Source: UBA8106 sp913052135 (GTDB lineage Bacteria; Acidobacteriota; Vicinamibacteria; Vicinamibacterales; UBA823). Taken from it: 64,000 bases of DNA. Numbering within the stretch: position 1 is the stretch's first letter; each line of letters starts with the position of its first letter. Both the position numbers and the translations under genes were made by a program. This document shows positions 8,883 through 17,538 of this stretch, piece by piece. The stretch is taken from contig CAJXDY010000004.1 of assembly GCA_913052135.1 (NCBI GenBank), forward strand, positions 1-64,000, read 5' to 3'. The notes under the pieces were generated by a model. It worked only from the letters and a program-made list of their open reading frames with translations, ran no database searches and was not told the DNA's origin.

Positions 8883-10646
8883 ATGGGACTTTTTCCGCAG
8901 AACTTCATCGACGACTTAAAGGCACAAACGGACATCGTGCGGATAGTGCAAGATTCTGTGTCATTAAAGAAGTCGGGGGCAACCTATAAGGGCTTGTGTC
9001 CGTTTCATGGTGAAAAAACACCATCCTTTCATGTCAACTCAGATAAAGGATTCTTTCATTGCTTTGGTTGCGGTGTAGGTGGTGACGTTATTAAGTTTCT
9101 AGAACTTCGAGACAAAATCACATTTCCTGATGCCGTACGGCAACTGGCCGAACGATCCGGAATGACGTTACCTGATAAGCAGGACAACGCGGACCCGGCT
9201 GCTGATGCGGAACGAGAAGCTCTTTTGAAGATGCAAGAAGTCGCCGCGGAATATTTTCGTGAACATCTCGCGGATAGCTCAGGTGCACGGACCAAGCGAC
9301 AGCTCGAAGAACGAGGTCTGACAGCAGAAACAATTAAAGTGATTGGATTCGGGTTCGCTCCGGGCATCCGAGACGGCCTCACAAACCGTCTAAGGGAGAA
9401 AGGATTTTCTCAATCGTCAATGTTACGAAGTGGCTTAGTTATACAAAAAGAGTCAGGGCTACTGTACGATCGATTTCGAAATCGACTGATGATCCCAATC
9501 TGCCGTGAAGGAGGATCAATTATGGCGTTTGGTGGGCGGGCAATTGATCCTAACCAGCAACCAAAATACCTGAACTCGCCAGAAACACCAATTTATTCAA
9601 AGGGGCGAACACTGTATGGACTTCATCTATCAAAACAGGAAATTCGCAAACGGAAATATGCCGTACTAGTTGAAGGCTATTTTGATTTTGCCCAAGTGCT
9701 GCAAGCTGGAATTACTCCAGCAGTCGCAACTTGCGGTACTGCCCTGACGTCTTACCAAAGCCGATTATTGCGTCGTTACACATCAAAAGTAGTGTTGAAC
9801 TTCGATGCTGACACCGCAGGCCAGGCGGCCGCAGCAAGGTCTGGAGAGATGCTAATCGCAGACGGATTTCAGGTGAATATTGCAGTGCTGCCAGACCGCG
9901 AAGATCCCGATACATTTATTAGGGAGCAAGGCGCAGAACGTTACATGGAAATACTGCGCAATTCACGGCAATACTTGGAATTTATGCTAGACCGGGCAGC
10001 CGCTGATTACGACTTTACCAGTGACAATCAGCGTAGAAAATTTTTAAATCAAATGCTAAACGTCGCTAAGTCCATTCCGGATGCTGCAACTCGAGACCAG
10101 TTTGCGGACCGTCTGGCTCACAAAGCACGAGTGATGGAAGAAGTAGTGCGTCTCGAAATTCGCAAGGCGGCCGTTGCTCGACGCACTAGTGTTGAAGAGC
10201 AAACTGTACCTTATCAACCTGCAGTCCGAACGGCGGAAAAAGGGTTAATATGGGCGATTGTGCATGAGCCAGAAATGGCACTCGAAGCTCTTTCCGAGCT
10301 GGATGACAGGGATGTTGAAGGTCTCGTTACGGGGCCACTGCTTCTCGGCGCTCGGTCATTTCATGGGTGGCCAGCAAAAAACGTTCCTGCAGCTTTCATG
10401 GAACGCTTAAGCCAAGAAGAGAAGTCGGTCGTTTCAACGATAGTAGAGGGAACAGACGCTCCAGCTCATGCCACTGACTGCGCTCGAACCCTTAAGCGCC
10501 AGAGGTATGCACGCGAAGGAGCTTTATTACAGGAAGAAATAGATAAATTACAAGAGCACGGCACAGCGGAAGACCTGGCCCAGATAGACGTACTCTGGCA
10601 ACGAAAAAAAGATCTGCTGTCGCTCATCGAAACTTTAACTTTTTGA
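8883..10646 (+). CDS. dnaG: DNA primase DnaG
   Basis: 587 residues from ATG 8883; a TTG twelve bases upstream is the alternative but would precede the usual family N-terminus (FIDDLKAQTDIVRIV). DnaG makes RNA primers for lagging-strand synthesis. The CHC2 zinc finger has C39, H42, C60 and C63 (CPFHGEKTPSFH and FHCFGCGVGGD). The catalytic core includes IMAFGGRAID and the Toprim acidic motif VEGYFDF (about 264-270), with NFDADTAG near 307. The last ~150 residues form the variable helicase-binding domain. No strong Shine-Dalgarno is visible. The mutS2-dnaG-rpoD order recalls the macromolecular synthesis operon but lacks rpsU. Confidence 0.95.
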   Translation: MGLFPQNFIDDLKAQTDIVRIVQDSVSLKKSGATYKGLCPFHGEKTPSFHVNSDKGFFHCFGCGVGGDVIKFLELRDKITFPDAVRQLAERSGMTLPDKQDNADPAADAEREALLKMQEVAAEYFREHLADSSGARTKRQLEERGLTAETIKVIGFGFAPGIRDGLTNRLREKGFSQSSMLRSGLVIQKESGLLYDRFRNRLMIPICREGGSIMAFGGRAIDPNQQPKYLNSPETPIYSKGRTLYGLHLSKQEIRKRKYAVLVEGYFDFAQVLQAGITPAVATCGTALTSYQSRLLRRYTSKVVLNFDADTAGQAAAARSGEMLIADGFQVNIAVLPDREDPDTFIREQGAERYMEILRNSRQYLEFMLDRAAADYDFTSDNQRRKFLNQMLNVAKSIPDAATRDQFADRLAHKARVMEEVVRLEIRKAAVARRTSVEEQTVPYQPAVRTAEKGLIWAIVHEPEMALEALSELDDRDVEGLVTGPLLLGARSFHGWPAKNVPAAFMERLSQEEKSVVSTIVEGTDAPAHATDCARTLKRQRYAREGALLQEEIDKLQEHGTAEDLAQIDVLWQRKKDLLSLIETLTF

Positions 10647-10675
10647 GTTCTTTAGATCAGACATAGATAGGTGAG

Positions 10676-10682
10676 AGAGGAG
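10676..10682 (+). promoter_or_regulatory. Shine-Dalgarno that sets the rpoD start at a TTG
   Basis: AGAGGAG ends 6 nt before the TTG at 10689, ideal spacing. The GTG at 10671 lies upstream of this site and has no ribosome binding site of its own, so TTG 10689 is the likelier rpoD start. Confidence 0.6.
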
Positions 10683-10688
10683 AAACCG

Positions 10689-12386
10689 TTGGCTATTGAA
10701 GAAAAATACGACGAAATTAGGCAGCTCATTGAGGTAGGTAAGCAAAAGGGATTTCTGCTTTATGACGAAGTGAATGAATTGCTTCCAGCTGATGTCACAT
10801 CGTCCGATGACTTGGACGAATTGTTCGCCCTTTTCAATAGCGCCGGCATTGAAGTTATCGACTCAGACCAAAAAGTTCGTGAAGAAAAACCCTTCGGCCG
10901 ACCAGATGAAGGTCGAGATCAGGTTGAACTTGACCTAACTCCTGGAACACTCGACAAAACTAACGATCCGGTTCGGATGTATCTGAGGGAAATGGGGACA
11001 GTTCCACTGTTAACACGAGAAGGTGAAGTCGCAATTGCAAAGCGAATGGAGCGTGGGAAACTGATGGTAATGAAATCAATTTCCCGTACACCGACCGTAG
11101 CAAAGCACATAATTCACATGGCGGAACAGTTGAAGCAAAATGCCGTCGGCATTAAGGACCTCGTTATATTTCATGAAGAGGAAGTGACCGATGATCGCCT
11201 TGCAAGCAGGACTCGACAAGTCCTCAAGCAAATAAACGCCGTGCGCAAAGCCAGAAGCAATGTAATGAAGCGCGATGCCAAGTTGAAAACAATCTTGAAA
11301 CGCGAGAAAACGCGCTACCGGCGCGCAAAAGGGAAATCTCTTCGGGCAAAAATTGAAATGTCGCGATTAATTCGAGACATCGAATTTACTGAACCTGTAA
11401 AACAAAGGATGGTTGAACCAATTGTAGAATCCGCGCAGGCGGTACAACGCATCCAGCAAGAAATCGAGAACTTAGAGCGTCAAGTGAAATCCACGAGCAA
11501 ACGTGGCCGACTAAAAGACGAGGATCGCAAGGCTGCCATGCGCCGCTTGCGCGAAGTTAAGATGGTAATGCGGGAAATGACGATAGAACTTGAGAGCACG
11601 CCCGCTCAGCTGGACCAAACACTAGGCACTATCGACCGAGGCGAAATGAATGCTGAGGTAGCAAAAAAAGAATTGGTTGAGGCTAACTTGAGACTTGTAG
11701 TATCGATCGCCAAAAAATATACGAATCGTGGCCTTCAGTTTCTCGATTTGATTCAGGAAGGTAATATTGGCTTAATGAAGGCCGTTGATAAGTTTGAATA
11801 TAAACGAGGCTATAAATTCTCGACTTATGCCACATGGTGGATCCGTCAAGCAATTACGCGAGCAATCGCTGATCAAGCTAGAACAATCAGAATTCCTGTG
11901 CATATGATTGAAACAATCAATAAGCTAATTCGAACTTCGCGAGCATTAGTTCAAGAACTGGGTCGGGAGCCAAGTTCTGAAGAAATTGCTGACCGCATGG
12001 ACGTGCCGGTTTCGAAAGTGCGAAAGGTGCAAAAGATTGCGCAGGAACCCATTTCTCTCGAAACACCTATTGGAGAGGAAGAAGATAGCCATCTCGGAGA
12101 TTTCATTGAAGATCGACAGGTTGTCTCACCTGCTGACGCTGTCATTAATGTGAACCTCAAGGAACAGACTGATTACGTTTTAAAGTCATTAACTCCTCGA
12201 GAGGAGCGGGTTATTAAGATGCGGTTTGGTGTTGGAAGTGGTAGCGAACATACTCTCGAAGAAGTCGGTCAAAGTTTCGCAGTTACTCGGGAACGGATCC
12301 GTCAGATCGAAGCAAAGGCACTACGTAAGTTGCGTCATCCATCTCGAAGTAGAAAATTGAAGGCATTCCTAGAAGGAAGGACCTAG
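10689..12386 (+). CDS. rpoD: Primary sigma factor RpoD (sigma-70)
   Basis: 565 residues starting at TTG (translated MAIEEKYDEIRQLIE). Region 1.1 covers about 1-75 (KQKGFLLYDEVNELLP). Region 1.2 is DPVRMYLREMGTVPLLTREG. A basic, helical non-conserved region of about 200 residues follows. Region 2 (LVEANLRLVVSIAKKYTNRG, then FLDLIQEGNIGLMKAVDKFE and TYATWWIRQAITRAI) binds core polymerase and the -10 element. Region 3 follows. The C-terminal region 4 helix-turn-helix (HTLEEVGQSFAVTRERIRQI) reads the -35 element. Presence of region 1.1 and the full region 2.3-2.4 aromatic set marks it as the housekeeping sigma. It follows dnaG by 42 nt, a classic pairing. Confidence 0.97.
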   Translation: MAIEEKYDEIRQLIEVGKQKGFLLYDEVNELLPADVTSSDDLDELFALFNSAGIEVIDSDQKVREEKPFGRPDEGRDQVELDLTPGTLDKTNDPVRMYLREMGTVPLLTREGEVAIAKRMERGKLMVMKSISRTPTVAKHIIHMAEQLKQNAVGIKDLVIFHEEEVTDDRLASRTRQVLKQINAVRKARSNVMKRDAKLKTILKREKTRYRRAKGKSLRAKIEMSRLIRDIEFTEPVKQRMVEPIVESAQAVQRIQQEIENLERQVKSTSKRGRLKDEDRKAAMRRLREVKMVMREMTIELESTPAQLDQTLGTIDRGEMNAEVAKKELVEANLRLVVSIAKKYTNRGLQFLDLIQEGNIGLMKAVDKFEYKRGYKFSTYATWWIRQAITRAIADQARTIRIPVHMIETINKLIRTSRALVQELGREPSSEEIADRMDVPVSKVRKVQKIAQEPISLETPIGEEEDSHLGDFIEDRQVVSPADAVINVNLKEQTDYVLKSLTPREERVIKMRFGVGSGSEHTLEEVGQSFAVTRERIRQIEAKALRKLRHPSRSRKLKAFLEGRT

Positions 12387-12388
12387 AA

Positions 12389-12428
12389 AACCATCACATA
12401 CGGATACAGGTTGCCGATTGTGATGGTT
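12389..12428. terminator. Inverted repeat between rpoD and the tRNA gene
   Basis: AACCATCACA at 12389-12398 is a perfect 10-bp inverted repeat of TGTGATGGTT at 12419-12428, with a 20-nt loop. It lies just 3 nt after the rpoD stop and 12 nt before the tRNA. No T-run follows, so it may be a weak or factor-assisted terminator, an mRNA 3'-end stabiliser or a processing site ahead of the tRNA. Confidence 0.4.
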
Positions 12429-12440
12429 AAGAGAATTCTA

Positions 12441-12516
12441 GGGCCCATAGCTCAGCGGTCAGAGCCACCGGCTCATAACCGGTCCGTCCCAGGTTCGAAT
12501 CCTGGTGGGCCCACCA
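12441..12516 (+). tRNA. tRNA with CAT anticodon (Ile2 or elongator Met), CCA encoded
   Basis: A complete cloverleaf can be drawn. The acceptor stem is GGGCCCA (12441-12447) with TGGGCCC (12506-12512). The D stem is GCTC (12450-12453) with GAGC (12462-12465). The anticodon stem is ACCGG with CCGGT around the loop CTCATAA, anticodon CAT at 12474-12476. The T arm is CCAGG-TTCGAAT-CCTGG. Discriminator A 12513 is followed by an encoded CCA. The paired 1-72 position and the lack of three consecutive G-C pairs below the anticodon loop argue against an initiator tRNA. Elongator Met and lysidine-modified Ile2 cannot be told apart by eye; the presence of tilS and the other CAT tRNAs in the genome would help. 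Confidence 0.93.
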
Positions 12517-12747
12517 TTTCTGCCTTGCAATACACGTTCCATTTGGTAACTCAAAGTCAAAACAGTAGTGAATCAAATCTCTGGGTCGACTTCAGCTAAC
12601 GAACCTGAGAGAATATAGGATTATGTCAGTCAGTAACCCACCGAGAAGGCCGAGCCCTGTTGCTGCTTTCGAGCATAAGATATTAAGACTTACTCGTATG
12701 CGGGGAGTCGTTTCGAATTTCTCCGGTTGCAACGTTCACATTGTCCG

Positions 12748-13452
12748 ATGTTGTCAGATCTCGAACACTTAATTCGCTTACAGCAAATCGATACTGCGAC
12801 CGAAAAAATTCGGCAGCGTATCGAAGCCATTCCTTCACAACTCGCCAGTTCGCAAGACACTCTTGAGAAAAGTCGGGCCACATTAGTAACCGCACAGGAC
12901 ACTCTTGCGGATAACAAGCGCGTCCGCACCGATGTGGAAAATGACCTTGCAGCCGCACAAAGTCAGCTTAGCAAGTTTAAAGAACAGACACTGGCGGTCA
13001 AAACGAACAAAGAGTTGTGGGCGATACAAAAAGAAATTGCAGCTTCTGAAAATAAAGTGAGTCATGCTGAAGATCGAATTCTTGAACTCATGCTGGCTGC
13101 GGATGAACTTACATCTGCCGTAAGAGAGGCCGAAGCAGCTTTGAAAGCCGAAGAAGCCAGAACGAAAAAAGAAACAGCTGTATGTGAGTCTGAAAAGGTC
13201 AAACTTCAAACCGAACTACAACAGAATACAGATACTCGTTCGACAGTGACTAGTACAACTGAGTCACGTGCCCTTGCGCTATTTGAGCATATCTCGCACC
13301 AGCGACAGGGCATCGCCGTGGTGGAAGCACGGGAGGGGCTCTGCACATACTGTAACGTGCGCCTACGTCCGCAGGTGTTTAATGATTTAAGACTCAACAA
13401 TGCATTAATTCAATGTGATAGCTGCCAACGAATTCTCTATTTCCAAGAGTGA
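12748..13452 (+). CDS. Coiled-coil protein with C4 zinc ribbon
   Basis: 234 residues from ATG 12748 (a TTG at 12727 is less likely). An extended, Glu/Lys/Ala-rich coiled coil occupies about residues 5-180. The C-terminus is a zinc ribbon with C199-x2-C202 (GLCTYCNVRL) and C223-x2-C226 (QCDSCQRIL). This matches the CT398/DUF164 family found in most bacteria, proposed to act with the flagellar or secretion machinery or in nucleic-acid handling; the function is unsettled. It is followed by an RNase HI-like gene, a conserved neighbourhood also seen in Actinobacteria, which hints at an RNA- or R-loop-linked role. Confidence 0.85.
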   Translation: MLSDLEHLIRLQQIDTATEKIRQRIEAIPSQLASSQDTLEKSRATLVTAQDTLADNKRVRTDVENDLAAAQSQLSKFKEQTLAVKTNKELWAIQKEIAASENKVSHAEDRILELMLAADELTSAVREAEAALKAEEARTKKETAVCESEKVKLQTELQQNTDTRSTVTSTTESRALALFEHISHQRQGIAVVEAREGLCTYCNVRLRPQVFNDLRLNNALIQCDSCQRILYFQE

Positions 13453-13543
13453 ATGCATAGTTGATCAAGGGCTGCACTATAACCGTTGAGATCAGTTTTA
13501 ACGTGAATTACATTGGCGCATTATTTCGACGCCTAGCTAAATC

Positions 13544-13954
13544 ATGGTAGTCGCATATATAGACGGTGGGTCACGTGGCAATCCAGGGTTAGCAGGCTAT
13601 GGAGTGCGTATCGAGCGTCCCGACGGAACTCTGTGTGATGAATTGTATGAGTCGGTCGGTGTCGCTACGAATAATGTGGCTGAGTACCGTGGCCTTCTTG
13701 CAGCCCTTCGTTATATTCTAAGCCATGAATATCGAGACGCAATCATTCGTTCTGACTCACAGCTACTTGTACGCCAGATGCGCGGAGAATACCGGGTGCG
13801 ACACAGTGGCCTGCGCTTACTTTATAAAGAAGCCTGCGAATTAGTCGACCAGCTCGGCCATATCAACTTCGAACATGTACCAAGAGAAATGAACGTTAAC
13901 GCAGACCGTCTGGCTAATTTAGCCATGGACCAAGCCAAGGCAATTACTGATTAA
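13544..13954 (+). CDS. RNase HI-like ribonuclease
   Basis: 136 residues, one RNase H fold. The four acidic metal-binding residues are D7 (AYIDGGSRGNPG), E47 (NNVAEYRGLLAAL), D71 (IRSDSQLLVRQM) and D121 (NADRLANLA), so the enzyme should be active on RNA in RNA-DNA hybrids. The sequence is the short Rv2228c/YpdQ-like subgroup rather than E. coli RnhA: it has no basic protrusion handle. It starts at ATG 13544, 91 nt after the zinc-ribbon gene, and precedes acpS by 18 nt. Confidence 0.9.
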   Translation: MVVAYIDGGSRGNPGLAGYGVRIERPDGTLCDELYESVGVATNNVAEYRGLLAALRYILSHEYRDAIIRSDSQLLVRQMRGEYRVRHSGLRLLYKEACELVDQLGHINFEHVPREMNVNADRLANLAMDQAKAITD

Positions 13955-13972
13955 TAATCTAGAGTGTTTGCT

Positions 13973-14353
13973 ATGAGAGTAATCGGAGTTGGTTTAGATG
14001 CCACAGACATTCCTCGAATTGAACGAGTGTATTCACGGTTTGGAAATCGATTCTTACACCGCATCTTCACGAAACACGAGATCGAATATTGTCAGAAACG
14101 ACGTAACCCAATACCGCATTTAGCTGGGCGTTTCTCGGCAAAGGAAGCGACCATGAAAGCCCTCGGCACGGGTCATTCTCATGGCGTACTATGGCAGGAT
14201 ATTGAAGTCGTCAGACAAGGAGGAGCGCCACGAATCAGATTGCATGCGGGGGCTGCTAAACATGCTGAACGGCTTGGCGCTAATGACATACTCTTGACAA
14301 TCACGCACTCAGACACGCTAGCCCTTGCCCAAGTCCTTCTGCTAGGTCCTTGA
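13973..14353 (+). CDS. acpS: Holo-[acyl-carrier-protein] synthase
   Basis: 126 residues from ATG 13973 (GTG 13964 would add three residues). Transfers the 4'-phosphopantetheine arm of CoA to the serine of apo-ACP, activating fatty-acid synthesis. Mg-binding residues D9 in VGLDATDIPRIE and E58 in GRFSAKEATMKALG fall at the same numbers as in the E. coli enzyme. The C-terminus has the expected LLTITHSDTLALAQVLL strand pair. It converges on the radical SAM gene with only 13 nt between stops. Confidence 0.94.
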   Translation: MRVIGVGLDATDIPRIERVYSRFGNRFLHRIFTKHEIEYCQKRRNPIPHLAGRFSAKEATMKALGTGHSHGVLWQDIEVVRQGGAPRIRLHAGAAKHAERLGANDILLTITHSDTLALAQVLLLGP

Positions 14354-14366
14354 TATTTCAATCCTG

Positions 14367-16109
14367 CTATTTCAGCACTGGCGTAAGCTGAATCGTCTCA
14401 GAACTGACATTTCTTGGCAAGGTGCTCTCTCCACGCAGAGATTTCTCCATTTCTGAACGAAAAAACGACTCCTTTTGTCCGCCGTCGATGATATCCCATG
14501 GCAAAGTCACGTCTTGACTCCGATCGCGAAGCACCCAATCAGCAGCATCTACTTTCGTCACCGCAAGCGCCGCTCGCCAATCACCTCCATTAGAAGCCGC
14601 TATCTCGATAACCGGAGCAATGCGGCGATCTCCAAGCGACAGAAGTGCTTGATAGTATGCCTGTCGGTCTGATTTTATGTTGACGTACACGTTCGAAATA
14701 CTTTTCATGAGAGATCGAAGACGTTTCGCGCGTCGAGCGATTGTTGCCGAGGGAGTCATCGGTAGCCACTGATATGCGGTTCCAGGCTTCGGCACAAAAG
14801 GATTCACACTCGCCGTAATCCGTCCGACGCGTCCACGCTTCCTAGCATGTTTCAACATTACGTCTCGTATCTTGAGTGTGAGATCGCGAATTGCTTCCAA
14901 ATCATCGTCTGTTTCAGTGGGAAGGCCGATCATGTAGTAAAGCTTGAGATTTTCAATGCCAGACGAAAAAATAAGATCTGCCCGATCCAAAATCTGCTCA
15001 TTTGTAATGTTCTTATTAATGACTCGACGTAATCGATCCGATCCAGTTTCTGGAGCAATCGTCACGCTCCGTTCACCGCTTTCGTGAAGCAGCCTAATAA
15101 TTTCTGGAGTAAGGTCATCAAGGCGTAATGAGGCTGGGCTAATCGTGTAGCCCATCCCAAGCAATCGAGCCAAGATCGTTTCAATTTCTGGATGGTCACA
15201 CAATGCAATCGAGACCAGCCCAACTCGCTTGGCATACGTTCTTGCTTCTTCAGCCAGCGACAGGATACGCTCCGTGGGAAACGCACGAACCGGAAGATAG
15301 TTATAACCTGCCCAACAAAACCGGCACAGTTTGGCGCAACCTCGCACGACCTCAATCAGAAATCGTGAGCCAAATTCTGTCTGTGGCGTAAAAATCTGAG
15401 TGTGGGGGGGGTCGAGAGCCTCAGTGGTCTTCACAGCTGCTTTATGCACAGTGGGTGGCGCCCCTGTATTTACATGTGGAACCCAGCCTGCAACAGAATT
15501 ATCTTCACCATAGGACACATCATAAAAGGTAGGAACATAAAAGCCCCGTTGGGACGCGAGTGTACGTAGGCCGTCACGGCGACTGGCCATGGATGCAGCC
15601 GCAACCAAATGAGGCACCAACACCTCACCCTCTCCTGCTGCCACAACATCGATAAACGGCGCGAGTGGTTCTGGATTCAGGAAAGTAACCGCACCGCCAA
15701 GAACCACCAAAGGGTGACGCTCGCCACGATCCTCGGCGTAAAGCGGTATACCAGACAAGCGTAATAAAGTCAGGACGTTGGGATAGTCCCACTCAAAAGA
15801 TAAAGAAATTGCCAGCATGTCGAAATCACCGACATACGATTGAGACTCAAGTGTAATTAATGGTGTTCGAGATTGGATGGCCGTCTGTAATGCTTGTCTT
15901 GGGGGAAGAAAGGTGCGTTCACAGACAACATCTGGATCCGCATTAAATAACTTATAAACCGTCTGGAATCCTAGATTAGACATTCCTACGTGATACGTGT
16001 TGGGAAAAGCAAGCACAACACGCAACCGATCTCCGAAAGGCTTTTTGATGCAGCCCCTTTCAAGGGATAGTAGGTGTTGAAAATCTGATTTCTGCTGCCA
16101 ATTAGACAT
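14367..16109 (-). CDS. B12-binding-domain radical SAM protein (TIGR03960-like)
   Basis: 580 residues from ATG 16109; a GTG at 16184 would add 25 basic residues. The N-terminal ~230 residues form a cobalamin-binding-like Rossmann region (VVLAFPNTYHVGMSNLGF, then VLGGAVTFLNPEPLAPFIDV and VAAGEGE). The radical SAM barrel has its cluster motif CAKLCRFC, at residues 283/287/290 numbered from the GTG start, then a YYMIGLPTETDDDLEAI strand and a SVNPFVPKPGTAYQW segment. This is the uncharacterised family related to YgiQ/RimO. In many genomes it is fused or adjacent to a DUF2344 protein and near rng-rplU; neither is here. The substrate is unknown. It lies between acpS and ftsZ. Confidence 0.8.
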   Translation of the reverse strand: MSNWQQKSDFQHLLSLERGCIKKPFGDRLRVVLAFPNTYHVGMSNLGFQTVYKLFNADPDVVCERTFLPPRQALQTAIQSRTPLITLESQSYVGDFDMLAISLSFEWDYPNVLTLLRLSGIPLYAEDRGERHPLVVLGGAVTFLNPEPLAPFIDVVAAGEGEVLVPHLVAAASMASRRDGLRTLASQRGFYVPTFYDVSYGEDNSVAGWVPHVNTGAPPTVHKAAVKTTEALDPPHTQIFTPQTEFGSRFLIEVVRGCAKLCRFCWAGYNYLPVRAFPTERILSLAEEARTYAKRVGLVSIALCDHPEIETILARLLGMGYTISPASLRLDDLTPEIIRLLHESGERSVTIAPETGSDRLRRVINKNITNEQILDRADLIFSSGIENLKLYYMIGLPTETDDDLEAIRDLTLKIRDVMLKHARKRGRVGRITASVNPFVPKPGTAYQWLPMTPSATIARRAKRLRSLMKSISNVYVNIKSDRQAYYQALLSLGDRRIAPVIEIAASNGGDWRAALAVTKVDAADWVLRDRSQDVTLPWDIIDGGQKESFFRSEMEKSLRGESTLPRNVSSETIQLTPVLK

Positions 16110-16322
16110 GCTCAAGCGGAGGTAACGGAACACTGTTGGCGTAAGCGCACGCGCGCGTACTAGAGCTAACGGCAACTGCGACACCTTACTCGTGGTGGCA
16201 GTGCATCAAATTACTGTATCACGTCAAGGCGAATATTTTGGAGAAGTTCCAGTAGGGAACACTATGTCTTTATAGGTGACTGTTGTCCGCGTTCCGTTTA
16301 TCGACGCAAGCACTCGTATGTT

Positions 16323-17522
16323 TCAGCCTCGATAGTCGTTGTCTGAGGTTCGCCTTGACGATCCTGATTTTTTTGAACCTGATGGGCGTAGTAATTCATT
16401 CGGTGTCTCTGTTGCGCGTGCGTCAGATCGCCATGTAGAATAATTTTGAAGATCAACAGGCGTAGAGCTGGAGCTCTGCGCGATAACCCCACCTTCAAAA
16501 CCGGTAGCGATTACGGTAATTTTGACTTGTTTACCCATCTTGGGATCAATCACAGCACCAAAAATAATATTGGCATCTTCGTGCGCAGCTTCATGAATGA
16601 TAGCTGACGCGTCCCCGATTTCGATTAACGACAAGTCAGAACCACCCGTGACGTTAAACATGACCCCGTGTGCCCCTTTCATACAATCATGCTCCAGTAA
16701 TGGACTCGTAATAGCCTCGTTAGCTGCATCTTTGGCTCGCGAACTACCCTCGCCAGTACCGGTACCCATAATAGCAATACCCGCCTTGTGCATTATCGTC
16801 GTCACGTCAGCAAAATCGAGATTTATGAGTCCAGGCACAAGAATCAGATCAGAAATACCTTGCACTGCCAGACGCAGCACATCATCCGCCTTCGCAAAGG
16901 CCTTCACGAGGGATGTCGAACGACTAGTACTTGCCAGCAACCTCTCATTGGGTATCGTGATGACTGAATCGACTACGTCTTTAAGAGCATCGAGTCCGCG
17001 CTCAGCTTGTAACGCACGCGTCTTTCCTTCAAATCCGAATGGTTTCGTCACAATCGCAATAGTCAAAGCACCAAGCTCACTAGCTAAACTAGCAATGACT
17101 GGCGCGGCGCCGGTTCCAGTACCACCACCGAGACCAGCTGCAACAAACACCATGTCTGCCCCATCAAGCGTCTGCAAAAGCTTTTCGGTGTCCTCTAGAG
17201 CCGCTTGACGGCCAAGATTAGGATCAGCGCCAGCTCCGAGTCCTTTGGTTACCTTATGACCCAGCTGTAGTTTCGTCGCAGCCGAGTTACCTTTCAGAGC
17301 TTGGATATCCGTATTTACCGCAACGAAGTGAACGCCCTGCAACTCTGACGCCACCATTCGGTTAACTGCATTTCCACCACCACCACCGACACCTATTACC
17401 GAAATCTTCACACCCTCGCGATTCCCATCAGCTAGGGTTATACGTGAACCCGGCCTTGGCGAATGCTGCCCATTGCTGTCATGTGTTTGCACATCAGTCA
17501 TAATTCGATCTCCACGCCTCAC
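16323..17522 (-). CDS. ftsZ: Cell division protein FtsZ
   Basis: 399 residues. The tubulin-like GTPase polymerises into the Z-ring. The GTPase domain has VIGVGGGGGNAVNRM near residue 40, the tubulin signature GLGGGTGTGAAPV (about 123-135) and the T7-loop NLDFADV that completes the active site of the neighbouring subunit. A short linker follows the core (about 345-399). The expected C-terminal peptide (consensus D-I-P-x-F-L-R) that binds FtsA and ZipA is not recognisable; the tail ends basic and Ser-rich, SGSSRRTSDNDYRG, and the nearest match is PNELLRPS. It is the last gene of the dcw cluster, 16 nt after ftsA. An open antisense frame opposite it is a shadow. Confidence 0.96.
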   Translation of the reverse strand: MRRGDRIMTDVQTHDSNGQHSPRPGSRITLADGNREGVKISVIGVGGGGGNAVNRMVASELQGVHFVAVNTDIQALKGNSAATKLQLGHKVTKGLGAGADPNLGRQAALEDTEKLLQTLDGADMVFVAAGLGGGTGTGAAPVIASLASELGALTIAIVTKPFGFEGKTRALQAERGLDALKDVVDSVITIPNERLLASTSRSTSLVKAFAKADDVLRLAVQGISDLILVPGLINLDFADVTTIMHKAGIAIMGTGTGEGSSRAKDAANEAITSPLLEHDCMKGAHGVMFNVTGGSDLSLIEIGDASAIIHEAAHEDANIIFGAVIDPKMGKQVKITVIATGFEGGVIAQSSSSTPVDLQNYSTWRSDARATETPNELLRPSGSKKSGSSRRTSDNDYRG

Positions 17523-17538
17523 TAGATACCCAATGACC

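Noticed and set aside
12411..12599. Open frame of 62 codons across the tRNA gene
   Set aside because: It reads straight through the cloverleaf and has no recognisable product.
12605..12780. Small plus-strand frame starting ATG near 12623 (about 49 codons) between the tRNA and the zinc-ribbon gene
   Set aside because: Runs out of frame into the zinc-ribbon gene, lacks a Shine-Dalgarno and resembles nothing known.
16597..17208. 203-codon open frame antisense to ftsZ
   Set aside because: Shadow of the ftsZ codon pattern; the translation is low-complexity Ser/Ala/Pro-rich with no domain.
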